From Nostoc sp. TH1S01 (lineage in GTDB: Bacteria > Cyanobacteriota > Cyanobacteriia > Cyanobacteriales > Nostocaceae): a DNA stretch of 43,481 nucleotides. Each line of letters begins with the position of its first letter. Within the stretch, counting starts at the first letter, position 1. This document shows, in pieces, positions 26,964 to 33,792 of the stretch. The translations under genes and the position numbers were made by a program. Location: NCBI GenBank assembly GCA_018993265.1, contig JAGKSW010000060.1, positions 1-43,481 on the forward strand. Direction: 5' to 3'. Below the pieces are notes generated by a model. The model did not search any database and was not told where the DNA came from. It worked only from the letters and a program-made list of their open reading frames with translations.

Positions 26964-27054
26964 ATGTAACACCCCATCTAGGGTTACACTTAGGTGGGGA
27001 TTATAATCTACTAATAAATATCTATTACATCATTTTGAACTCTTTAATATATTT

Positions 27055-28761
27055 ATGGAAGGAAAATTTAAATTAGAGTTACCTACCAGAACAGGTGGAA
27101 AAGAAGAGTTATCAACTAATAGTAGTTTGTTATTTATCGGTGCTAATGGCTCAGGAAAAACTCGATTAGGCGTTTGGATTGACTCAGAACATCCAGAAAA
27201 GGTACATCGTATTTCAGCACAAAAGTCATTATCAATGCCAGACACAACAATACCTATATCTATCAACCAAGCAAAGCTTGCTTTGCTTTGTGGATATGCG
27301 GGTGTTAATGATGATAATTTTAGTCAAAATTACAAATCTCATAAAAATAGTCAGCGATGGCAGAACAAACCAGCTATTGCGTTACTGAACGATTTTGACA
27401 AATTAATGAGTTATCTGTTTTCTGAAGAAACGGAGAACAATGCAGAATACCGGAACGCAGCAAAAGCAAGTAAAGAACGTATAGAACCTCCTACAACTAA
27501 ACTCGATCAGGTAAAAAAGGTATGGGAGAAAATTCTTCCTCATCGAGAATTAATTATTAGTGGTTTAGAGATAAAAACTAAAGTTCGAGACTCCTTAGAC
27601 GACAGGTATAACTCTTCTGAAATGAGTGACGGAGAAAGGGTTATATTCTACCTAATTGGCCAATGTCTTGCAGCACCTGAAAATGGTATTATTATTATTG
27701 ACGAGCCAGAGATTCATTTACACAAATCTATTCAAGCTCCTTTGTGGGCTGAAATTGAAAAATTACGCCCAGACTGTCTTTTTGTATATCTTACTCATGA
27801 CATAGATTTTGCCACAGCACAAGAAAGTGCAGGAAAAATATGGCTAAAGTCATATGATGGTAATAATTGGGATTGGCAACGGATTGAAAAGGTAGATGGT
27901 TTACCAGAAGAATTAGTTATCCAAATCCTTGGTAGTAGAAAGAATGTCGTTTTCGTTGAAGGCGAAAATGGCAAATTTGATGCAACCTTTTACAGATCAC
28001 TACTTAGTAATTTTCTTGTAATTCCACTGGGTAGTTGTACACAAGTTATCCAATCTGTTAAAGCTCTTAGAGCTAGTAATCAACTCCATCATTTGGAGAT
28101 TTATGGCATTATTGATAGAGACCGAAGAGTTGAAAATGAAATTAGACAACTTTTGAACGATGGCATTTACGTTCTAGAAGTCGCTGAAGTAGAAAACTTG
28201 TTTTTGACTCCTGAAATTTTAGACCTTGTTAGCCAAAGACTTGCAAGAAATCCCGACGATGATTTTAAAAAAGTTTCTGATTTGGTTTTCAAACAACTTA
28301 AATCAGAAATAGAAACGCAAATATCACTAAGAACTGTTAATGAAATCAAATTTAGATTAAATCTATTTGGCGACAAATCTAAACTTCAAGAAGCTGACGA
28401 CAAATCTAAAGAGGAGATAAAACTTCAAGAAGCTGACGGCAAATCCAAAGAGGAGATAAAACTTCAAAAAGCTTTGGATAATCTTGTTAAAGGTATTAAT
28501 ATATCTGACATTTATAACTCTAGCAAGATCATTTTTGAAAAAATAATCGAAACGAAAAATTACAAAGATTTACTAAAGTATTTCAATCGTAAAACATTGG
28601 CTAAACAGGTGAGCGAATGTTTCGAGTTCAAAAATGGTAAAAGCGATGAACCTGGTCAACTTATTGAATTTGTTGTTAGACTGGCCAAAAGTAGTGACCA
28701 AGATGAAATTAAAAATCGGTTGAAAAGATACTTTGGTGAGTTTTCTCAGCACATGGACTAA
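27055..28761 (+). CDS. ABC-type ATPase fused to DUF4435 (TOPRIM-like), PARIS-like
   Basis: A 568-residue protein. Residues 1-290 are an SMC/ABC-type ATPase: Walker A GANGSGKT (29-36), signature MSDGE (190-194), Walker B IIIIDEPE (about 212-219), switch His in YLTHDID. Residues of about 293-568 match DUF4435: VFVEGENGKFDATFY with Glu302, then IIDRDRR with Asp354 and Asp356, then EVENLFL, as in TOPRIM nucleases. These are the AriA and AriB domains of the PARIS phage defence system, here in one chain as in its merged forms. Residues 443-473 contain a 13-residue tandem repeat. The neighbouring operon is convergent. An OLD/Gabija-like label is the main alternative. Confidence 0.75.
   Translation: MEGKFKLELPTRTGGKEELSTNSSLLFIGANGSGKTRLGVWIDSEHPEKVHRISAQKSLSMPDTTIPISINQAKLALLCGYAGVNDDNFSQNYKSHKNSQRWQNKPAIALLNDFDKLMSYLFSEETENNAEYRNAAKASKERIEPPTTKLDQVKKVWEKILPHRELIISGLEIKTKVRDSLDDRYNSSEMSDGERVIFYLIGQCLAAPENGIIIIDEPEIHLHKSIQAPLWAEIEKLRPDCLFVYLTHDIDFATAQESAGKIWLKSYDGNNWDWQRIEKVDGLPEELVIQILGSRKNVVFVEGENGKFDATFYRSLLSNFLVIPLGSCTQVIQSVKALRASNQLHHLEIYGIIDRDRRVENEIRQLLNDGIYVLEVAEVENLFLTPEILDLVSQRLARNPDDDFKKVSDLVFKQLKSEIETQISLRTVNEIKFRLNLFGDKSKLQEADDKSKEEIKLQEADGKSKEEIKLQKALDNLVKGINISDIYNSSKIIFEKIIETKNYKDLLKYFNRKTLAKQVSECFEFKNGKSDEPGQLIEFVVRLAKSSDQDEIKNRLKRYFGEFSQHMD
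28381..28473 (+). repeat. In-frame 39-bp tandem repeat
   Basis: Two nearly identical 39-base units (28381-28419 and 28420-28458) plus the beginning of a third, encoding the 13-residue unit KLQEADDKSKEEI. Copy number changes here would lengthen the linker without shifting the frame. Confidence 0.85.
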
Positions 28762-28818
28762 AGCTGAAAAATTGGGTTTCATAGTAACATTTATAAAATT
28801 TATATTGCACTTCTTAGT

Positions 28819-28836
28819 TACTACAATTTTGTAGTA
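28819..28836. other. Small palindrome between convergent genes
   Basis: TACTACAA (28819-28826) and TTGTAGTA (28829-28836) form a near-continuous inverted repeat. It has no T tract; it may be a weak terminator or a protein-binding site beside the parB-like gene. Confidence 0.35.
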
Positions 28837-28849
28837 TTCATTCAGTAAA

Positions 28850-29581
28850 CTAATCATCTAAGTATAAATTTTCTATGATCTCAAGCATTTTTTTCTCACC
28901 TATACCTTTCTGCATTTTTTTTCCATGAGGAATTTTAACTCTCTCTATTACATCTTGTAATGATTGAAACTGCTTTTTTTCGCGTTCATCTATTACTAAT
29001 GCTGCGATCCGATTAGCTCTTTTTGGTTGCAATCCAGTATTCCGTAGTTTAGCAGCAATTTTATCTACACTTAATTTTTTAAAAAACTCTAAAGGTTCAA
29101 CCTTATCATTTAGCTTCTTTCTAAGCTCTTTGTTTTCATTTTCTAACTTTACTTTGGTTGTTGACTCCTCTAGTAATTGTTTAGCAAGCTTATCTAAGCG
29201 AGATTCTAAATTGTTTAAAAATTTCTCTAAATCTTCTGAAGTTAAATTTATCTTTTCTGAAGCCTCATCTTTTTGCTTTCTAAATAATTCAACTTGCTTA
29301 GTTAAATTTTCCTCATTTTCAGGCTCAATAATAAATACGCCAATCATCTCACCTTTACGTGGATCTATTTCTCTAGCTCTAGCCGCAGCATAATACTCAA
29401 AATCTCCATCTACAACTTCATAAGATTGCAAACCATTTCTGCGAACTACGATAGGGTTAATGACTCCTTCAGAATCTAAAATCAACTGAGCAGCCTTTTC
29501 TAAATCATCCTCTACAAAAAGAGAGCGGGGAGTATTAGAAGTAATTTTTTTGATAGCAACAAGTGATGTGGATAATTTCAT
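28850..29581 (-). CDS. ParB-like N-terminal domain protein with coiled coil and helix-hairpin-helix end
   Basis: The 243 residues are in three parts. Residues of about 10-75 match the ParB/Srx fold (INPIVVRRNGLQSYEVVDGDFEYYAAARA). At the position of the canonical CTP-binding G-E-R-R motif it has GDFE, so CTPase activity is doubtful. Residues of about 95-160 are a charged coiled coil (LEKFLNNLESRLDKLAKQLLEE). The end (KQFQSLQDVIERVKIPHGKKM, KGIGEKKMLEIIENL) looks like a helix-hairpin-helix DNA-binding unit. The start ATG overlaps the stop of the nuclease-ParA gene by one base (TAATG), implying coupled translation and a shared complex. It lacks the usual ParB central HTH. Confidence 0.75.
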   Translation of the reverse strand: MKLSTSLVAIKKITSNTPRSLFVEDDLEKAAQLILDSEGVINPIVVRRNGLQSYEVVDGDFEYYAAARAREIDPRKGEMIGVFIIEPENEENLTKQVELFRKQKDEASEKINLTSEDLEKFLNNLESRLDKLAKQLLEESTTKVKLENENKELRKKLNDKVEPLEFFKKLSVDKIAAKLRNTGLQPKRANRIAALVIDEREKKQFQSLQDVIERVKIPHGKKMQKGIGEKKMLEIIENLYLDD

Positions 29582-30945
29582 TAAGCCATCCTGATTTTTT
29601 GTAATACTTCTATAGCTAGTAGCTGAAATTCCTGCGCTGATGTTGAATCAGGTTTAAAATCTAGCACTGAGATAGGATCAGCTATCTCCATATCTCCAAT
29701 AATTTGAATTTTCTCTGCACACTTAGCCAAATCATCTCTTTCGTAAATCACAGTATCCATTACATCAACACCATATCTGCTAGAAATTTTTTCTATGCGA
29801 TTCTTTAAGGTTGATTGCACAAACCTAGCATTTGTTGATATTTTACAAGGTAAAACACCTATAACTTCAATTGTCGATTTCCTAATCTGTTTTCTAAACG
29901 CATTAATAGTTTTGATAAATTCTTTAACATTAGTTAGTCCTTGATTAGCAAATGGTTTTAAATCAGATGGAATAATAAGATAATCTGCGGCTATCAAGGC
30001 AATTTTGGCATACAAGTTTAAAGAAGGTGGAGTGTCAATGAGTACGATATCATATTCATTTTTAACTTCTTCTAGTTTCTCAATTAGTATCAGTCGGCTG
30101 TAATCAAGTGCATTTAGTTCTGATTCTTGTCTAATCAAATCTATATGTGCAGGAACGACATAAATTTCTGGATTACTAAAATTAGATTTTCTAGCAACTT
30201 CTGAAATGGGATAAAAATCTTCTGATGATAATACATGAAAAATATTAGAATCTTTAATATCATCGAATTCTTCATCATCAAATTTAACTAAACCAGTAGC
30301 AAAGGTAGTATTCGCCTGACTATCTAAGTCAATTACTAAAACTCTTTTGCCTTTCTTTCTAATAGCAGCAGCTAGATTCACTACAGTGGTAGTTTTTCCT
30401 ACTCCGCCTTTATTATGGTAGACAGCAATGATTTTCATTGAATATTGCTCCTTGATTTCAACTTGATAACTATTTGGAATTACTGAAGGTTTTATTTTCT
30501 CCAGAGGTTCATTATTCTTCAAACTATCTCTACCAATCAAAGCTTTAATTTCTTCTAGTTTTGTCTCTACATCCTTCCCGGAACAAGAAAAAACCAAATT
30601 AACATCATTGCCTAATTTTTCATAAATTTTAATTTCTTTGCCGTTAGTTAATAATCCATATCTCACATTTAAGCTGGTTAAATAATGCCTAATCCTAAGA
30701 AAGTGATTATTTAAGTTCTGTTTAGGATGCTTTGCTTCCATCACCACACTCAATGGAGAGTTAGCATCAATGACAAAAGGTAAGACTTGTGCCGCAAATG
30801 CTAGAAAATCTAAGCGGATGCTACCAACAGCAACTTCTTGATGCCAAGTATCTGGTGTATATCCAAGCTGTGGTAGCAAATATTGAACGATGAGTTTGCT
30901 TTCAACTTCGCTTTCATTACGGCACAACTCAGGATTGAAAGCCAA
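29581..30945 (-). CDS. HsdR_N-like PD-(D/E)XK nuclease domain fused to ParA ATPase
   Basis: The 454 residues hold two domains. Residues 1-115 resemble the N-terminal nuclease domain of type I restriction HsdR: Glu15 in ESEVESKLIVQYLLPQLGY, Asp46 in IRLDFLAF, Glu70 and Lys72 in VVMEAKHP, a complete PD-(D/E)XK set, then YGLLTNGKEIKIYE. Residues 170-454 are a full ParA/Soj ATPase: deviant Walker A KGGVGKTTT (179-187), VLVIDLDSQANTT, and YDIVLIDTPPSL. GAGG precedes the first ATG by about seven bases. An internal ATG (30438, Met170) has AAGGAG (30448-30453) nine bases before it, so a free ParA may also be made. Operon with the ParB-like gene. I know no characterised protein of this layout. Confidence 0.8.
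   Translation of the reverse strand: MAFNPELCRNESEVESKLIVQYLLPQLGYTPDTWHQEVAVGSIRLDFLAFAAQVLPFVIDANSPLSVVMEAKHPKQNLNNHFLRIRHYLTSLNVRYGLLTNGKEIKIYEKLGNDVNLVFSCSGKDVETKLEEIKALIGRDSLKNNEPLEKIKPSVIPNSYQVEIKEQYSMKIIAVYHNKGGVGKTTTVVNLAAAIRKKGKRVLVIDLDSQANTTFATGLVKFDDEEFDDIKDSNIFHVLSSEDFYPISEVARKSNFSNPEIYVVPAHIDLIRQESELNALDYSRLILIEKLEEVKNEYDIVLIDTPPSLNLYAKIALIAADYLIIPSDLKPFANQGLTNVKEFIKTINAFRKQIRKSTIEVIGVLPCKISTNARFVQSTLKNRIEKISSRYGVDVMDTVIYERDDLAKCAEKIQIIGDMEIADPISVLDFKPDSTSAQEFQLLAIEVLQKIRMA
30438..30453 (-). promoter_or_regulatory. Internal ribosome binding site and ATG at the ParA domain
   Basis: On the minus strand AAGGAG (30448-30453) is followed nine bases later by ATG (30436-30438), which encodes Met170, the first residue of the ParA fold (MKIIAVYHNKGGVGKTT). 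It is a stronger Shine-Dalgarno match than that of most genes in this window. Confidence 0.6.
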
Positions 30946-31278
30946 ATTATTTACCTCGATAGAATTTAATTTATTGCATCATGCTTATATCTGTTTGATT
31001 CTGCCACAAAATTACTGATAAAAGCGGTGTATAAATAATTTTTAAGTATTTGTAAAAAAAAGAAATATCATTGTGAACAGAGTAATTGTGGAAAGGCTCA
31101 GATCCCCGACTTCTTCAATAAGTCAGGGATCTCTTTGTTTGGGAATGATTCAAGACTGCTATAATCTGACAGCCTTAATTTTTGATTTTTCACAAATATT
31201 AAATTTAACGAAAGTTTTAGTGGTTCAGGATGGGTGTACGCTACCTAGATGGGAATGCGTCGTCAGAGGAATTAACCA
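30946..31278. other. Divergent promoter region with dispersed stem-loop element
   Basis: A 333-base gap between the nuclease-ParA operon (minus) and the orphan ParA (plus). It contains a second copy of the element at 8131-8233: hairpin GATCCCCGACTT (31101-31112) with AAGTCAGGGATC (31120-31131), then the shared AGACTGCTATA end (31153-31163). AGAGGA (31265-31270) is the ribosome site of the plus-strand gene. A short plus-strand frame here is not a gene. Confidence 0.55.
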
Positions 31279-32163
31279 ATGGGATATGTAATTGCTACTG
31301 CAAATATGAAAGGCGGTGTTGGGAAAACTACTCTCACCGTCAATTTAGCAACTTGTTTGGCGAAAAATCATGGTAAGCGCGTGCTTGTCTTAGATTTAGA
31401 TACTCAAATCAGCGCCACACTCAGTCTGATGTCGCCTTTAGAGTTTGCCAAGCGTCGCAAACAAAGACTGACGTTTAGATATTTAATCGATGATGTTATC
31501 AATCCAGATCCCAATAGTAAGGTAACAATTAACGATATTATTCAAACCCAAGTCTGTGGACTCCCCGAACTTAATTTATTACCAGGGGATATCGATTTAT
31601 ATGATGAGTTTGTTGTGTCAGAAATGCTGCACAAACAAACAGTTGCTTTTGGTGAACAAAACTTTGAAACTGTTTGGAATCGGTTTGAAAGAGTTTTGTT
31701 AAATAACATTTTAAAACCCGTACGTGATCAATATGATTTTATTCTTTTAGATTGCGCTCCTGGTTATAATTTGCTAACTCGCAGTGCTTTAGCTGCTAGT
31801 GATTTTTACATTCTACCCGCCAAGCCAGAACCTTTATCTGTAGTGGGAATTCAACTTTTAGAAAGACGCATCGGCCAGTTAAAAGATAGTCACGAACAAG
31901 AAGCAAAAATAAATATCAAAATGTTGGGAATTGTTTTTAGTATGTGCAATACTAATTTGCTTACTGGCAGATATTACAAACAAGTTATGCACCGCGTTGT
32001 GGAAGATTTTGGTGTAGAACAAATTTGTAAGGCACAAATCCCAGTTGATATTAATGTGGCTAAAGCTGTTGATAGTTTTATGCCGGCTGTTTTGAATGCA
32101 CCTCAATCTGCTGGTTCTAAAGCATTTTTGCAGTTAACTCAAGAGTTGTTGCAGAAACTGTAG
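31279..32163 (+). CDS. Orphan ParA-family ATPase
   Basis: A 294-residue Soj/MinD-like ATPase with deviant Walker A MKGGVGKTT (10-18), A' motif VLVLDLDTQISATLS, and Walker B YDFILLDCAPG. It has a longer stretch after the A' motif (about residues 50-90) than the ParA domain of the neighbouring fusion, so it is not a recent duplicate. There is no ParB beside it on this strand. AGAGGA eight bases before the ATG supports the start. It may position an unknown cargo; a role with the following RHH-like and HNH genes is only suggested by order. Confidence 0.88.
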   Translation: MGYVIATANMKGGVGKTTLTVNLATCLAKNHGKRVLVLDLDTQISATLSLMSPLEFAKRRKQRLTFRYLIDDVINPDPNSKVTINDIIQTQVCGLPELNLLPGDIDLYDEFVVSEMLHKQTVAFGEQNFETVWNRFERVLLNNILKPVRDQYDFILLDCAPGYNLLTRSALAASDFYILPAKPEPLSVVGIQLLERRIGQLKDSHEQEAKINIKMLGIVFSMCNTNLLTGRYYKQVMHRVVEDFGVEQICKAQIPVDINVAKAVDSFMPAVLNAPQSAGSKAFLQLTQELLQKL

Positions 32164-32240
32164 GGGCTAGAGGCTAGAGGTTAGAGGTTAAATCTATGCA
32201 ACTAGTTTCTAGTCCCTAGCCCCCAGCCTCTAATCCCTAA
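32164..32240. repeat. Inverted heptamer repeats (TAGAGGC / GCCTCTA type)
   Basis: Direct units such as GGGGCTA, GAGGCTA, GAGGTTA are followed after a short spacer by inverted units TAGTCCC, TAGCCCC, CAGCCTC, TAATCCC, so the whole folds back. The same arrangement occurs at about 41545-41622. Confidence 0.75.
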
Positions 32241-32313
32241 AAGCTTCCAGCAGCGATCGCACCTAAACTAAAATCAAGATAGTTTCATCAAGGTATGGGT
32301 TGGAAATTGAGCA

Positions 32314-32718
32314 ATGGTCACAGAAACAATTACGCTGCAAATTCCACAAATACTTTATCAACGTTTAGTCAACACTGCCCAGGCTCAACGTCGTCCCATT
32401 GAAGAGGTAATAGTTCATGCTTTACAGGTAGGAAGTCCACCAGCATGGGACGATGTACCAGAAGAATTTCAAGCTGATATCGCAGCTTTAGATAAACTAG
32501 ATGACAATAGTTTGTGGCAAATTCTTCGCAGTTGCAAAACAGCAGAGCAAATGGAGCGATATGACTGGCTATTAGAGCGTAATTCTAGTGGTAACATAAC
32601 AGATACAGAAAAATTAGAACTCATAAAACTGCGCCACGAAACTGACCTTTTTATGCTTTGTAAAGCTCAAGCTGCTGTTTTACTCCGTTGGCGGGGACAT
32701 CATGTGCCAAATTTGTAA
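32314..32718 (+). CDS. Small protein with ribbon-helix-helix-like N-terminus, upstream of HNH gene
   Basis: The 134 residues begin TETITLQIPQILYQRLVNTAQAQRRPIEEVI, the strand-helix-helix pattern of RHH/antitoxin-type proteins. The rest is helical (LWQILRSCKTAEQMERYDWLLERN, LRHETDLFMLCKAQAAVLLRWRG). The HNH gene follows six bases after its stop, so the two form an operon. This could be an antitoxin or regulator for the nuclease; pairs like this are frequent in cyanobacteria but I know of no tested function. Confidence 0.7.
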   Translation: MVTETITLQIPQILYQRLVNTAQAQRRPIEEVIVHALQVGSPPAWDDVPEEFQADIAALDKLDDNSLWQILRSCKTAEQMERYDWLLERNSSGNITDTEKLELIKLRHETDLFMLCKAQAAVLLRWRGHHVPNL

Positions 32719-32724
32719 GATATT

Positions 32725-33156
32725 GTGTCTAAATACATTCCTGAAAGTTTAAAAACTCAAATAGCTGTTATTGATAAAGGGCGTTGTTGTTATTGCTTAA
32801 CTACTGAAGCTAATAGCGGTATTCCCATGAGTTACGATCATATTCAACCCCGTTCAAAAGGTGGTGAAACTACCTTGAATAATTTTTGTTTGGCTTGTCG
32901 TTCTTGCAATGAATTTAAAGCTGATGCAACAGAAGCCATAGATCCTTTGAGTGGAGAAACAACGCCTCTATTTAATCCACGTCAACAAAAATGGTCTGAA
33001 CATTTTACTTGGAATTATAATGCTACAAAAGTTGAAGGTTTAACTACTATTGGTAGGGCTACAATTGTTTGTTTACGAATGAATAATCCAGTTATAGTTG
33101 TTGCCCGACGACGTTGGACAATTAGTGGTTGGCATCCTCCTGATGATGTATTTTAA
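32725..33156 (+). CDS. HNH endonuclease
   Basis: The 143 residues start at GTG (32725). They carry an HNH/zinc finger: CCYC, then YDHIQPRSKGGETTLNNFCLACRSCNEFKAD, with both CxxC zinc ligands, the metal-site Asp-His and the Asn. The C-terminal half (TTPLFNPRQQKWSEHFTW, RATIVCLRMNNPVIV) is the extension found in cyanobacterial HNH proteins. It is likely a DNA nuclease. Coupled to the preceding RHH-like gene. Confidence 0.85.
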   Translation: MSKYIPESLKTQIAVIDKGRCCYCLTTEANSGIPMSYDHIQPRSKGGETTLNNFCLACRSCNEFKADATEAIDPLSGETTPLFNPRQQKWSEHFTWNYNATKVEGLTTIGRATIVCLRMNNPVIVVARRRWTISGWHPPDDVF

Positions 33157-33193
33157 CTTGAGTTTTATAAGTCTTTTTTGACCTCTCCCCCAA

Positions 33194-33216
33194 CCCCTCT
33201 CCGCGTCGGAGAGGGG
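33194..33216. other. GC-rich hairpin after the HNH gene
   Basis: CCCCTCTCC (33194-33202) pairs with GGAGAGGGG (33208-33216). Similar hairpins occur at 35464-35486 and 35501-35523, so it belongs to a dispersed family; here it may also terminate the HNH transcript. Confidence 0.6.
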
Positions 33217-33340
33217 AGAAATTTATGCTGGGGAAATCAGTTTTTGAAAAATACCTAAATACAGAACATTATCCATATTTACAGCATATTTTGGGTACAT
33301 GAGGTACAAGAGTAAAACCTAAAACCATGTAGAGACGTTA

Positions 33341-33493
33341 GAGGATGTCTGAAAACTTTTTGGTGTTGTATTTAAGACTTGTAGATCCCCCTAAATCCCC
33401 CTTAAAAAGGGGGACTTTAACTCTAGTTCCCCCCTTTTTAAGGGGGGCTAGGGGGGATCAAGTGCAATATTTAATACTTTTCAGACATCCTCT
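33341..33493. mobile_element. Fold-back MITE with perfect 15-bp terminal inverted repeats
   Basis: GAGGATGTCTGAAAA (33341-33355) is the exact reverse complement of 33478-33492. TA flanks both sides (33339-33340, 33494-33495). The interior is a second long inverted repeat built on CCCCCTTAAAAAGGGGG-type arms. The outer bases GAGGATGT match those of the MITE at 24344-24522, so both are probably moved by the same IS630-like transposase, not present here. An apparent 68-codon frame over it is not a gene. Confidence 0.8.
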
Positions 33494-33574
33494 TACATGG
33501 GGAGCATCCCAGTTTTTTGCAAACAGGGAAAGAATCAAGGAAGATAGGTAACAGACGAGAGTATTGACCAAGCT

Positions 33575-33784
33575 ATGACTCCAGAGCAAGAGCAAGCCCT
33601 TCAAGAACACATTCAGGCGATCGCGAAAATATTATACGAAGATACAGCACCAGAAAAGCTAACAAGTCTTGCGGGGATTGAACAAGCAGTGCGAAGTCAA
33701 ATGCAGAAGCATGTCATGCCAAAAGTAGGGGTTTTTTTATCGAAACGATTACAGGAACAACAGCAGGATACCAACGGAGACTAA
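33575..33784 (+). CDS. ISKra4-type transposase, first frame
   Basis: The 69 residues (MTPEQEQALQEHIQAIAKILYE...) are the N-terminal helical part of the transposase. The zero frame stops at 33782-33784. Before that, at 33733-33739, lies the slippery heptamer T-TTT-TTA in the correct phase; a -1 slip there joins this frame to the next one, giving the usual family sequence F-F-I-E-T-I-T-G-T-T-A-G-Y-Q-R-R-L-K-S. The full transposase is therefore probably a frameshift product of both frames. Confidence 0.75.
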   Translation: MTPEQEQALQEHIQAIAKILYEDTAPEKLTSLAGIEQAVRSQMQKHVMPKVGVFLSKRLQEQQQDTNGD

Positions 33785-33792
33785 AAAGCATC

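Noticed and set aside
31073-31291. 72-codon frame overlapping the start of the orphan ParA
   Set aside because: It covers the dispersed stem-loop element and overlaps the well-supported ParA start; no family resemblance.
31279-32163. Orphan ParA as the carboxysome-positioning ATPase McdA
   Set aside because: It keeps the classical KGGVGKTT Walker A and no McdB-like gene follows, so there is no support for that role.
33345-33551. 68-codon frame across the MITE
   Set aside because: It is translated inverted-repeat DNA spanning the MITE and the IS end.
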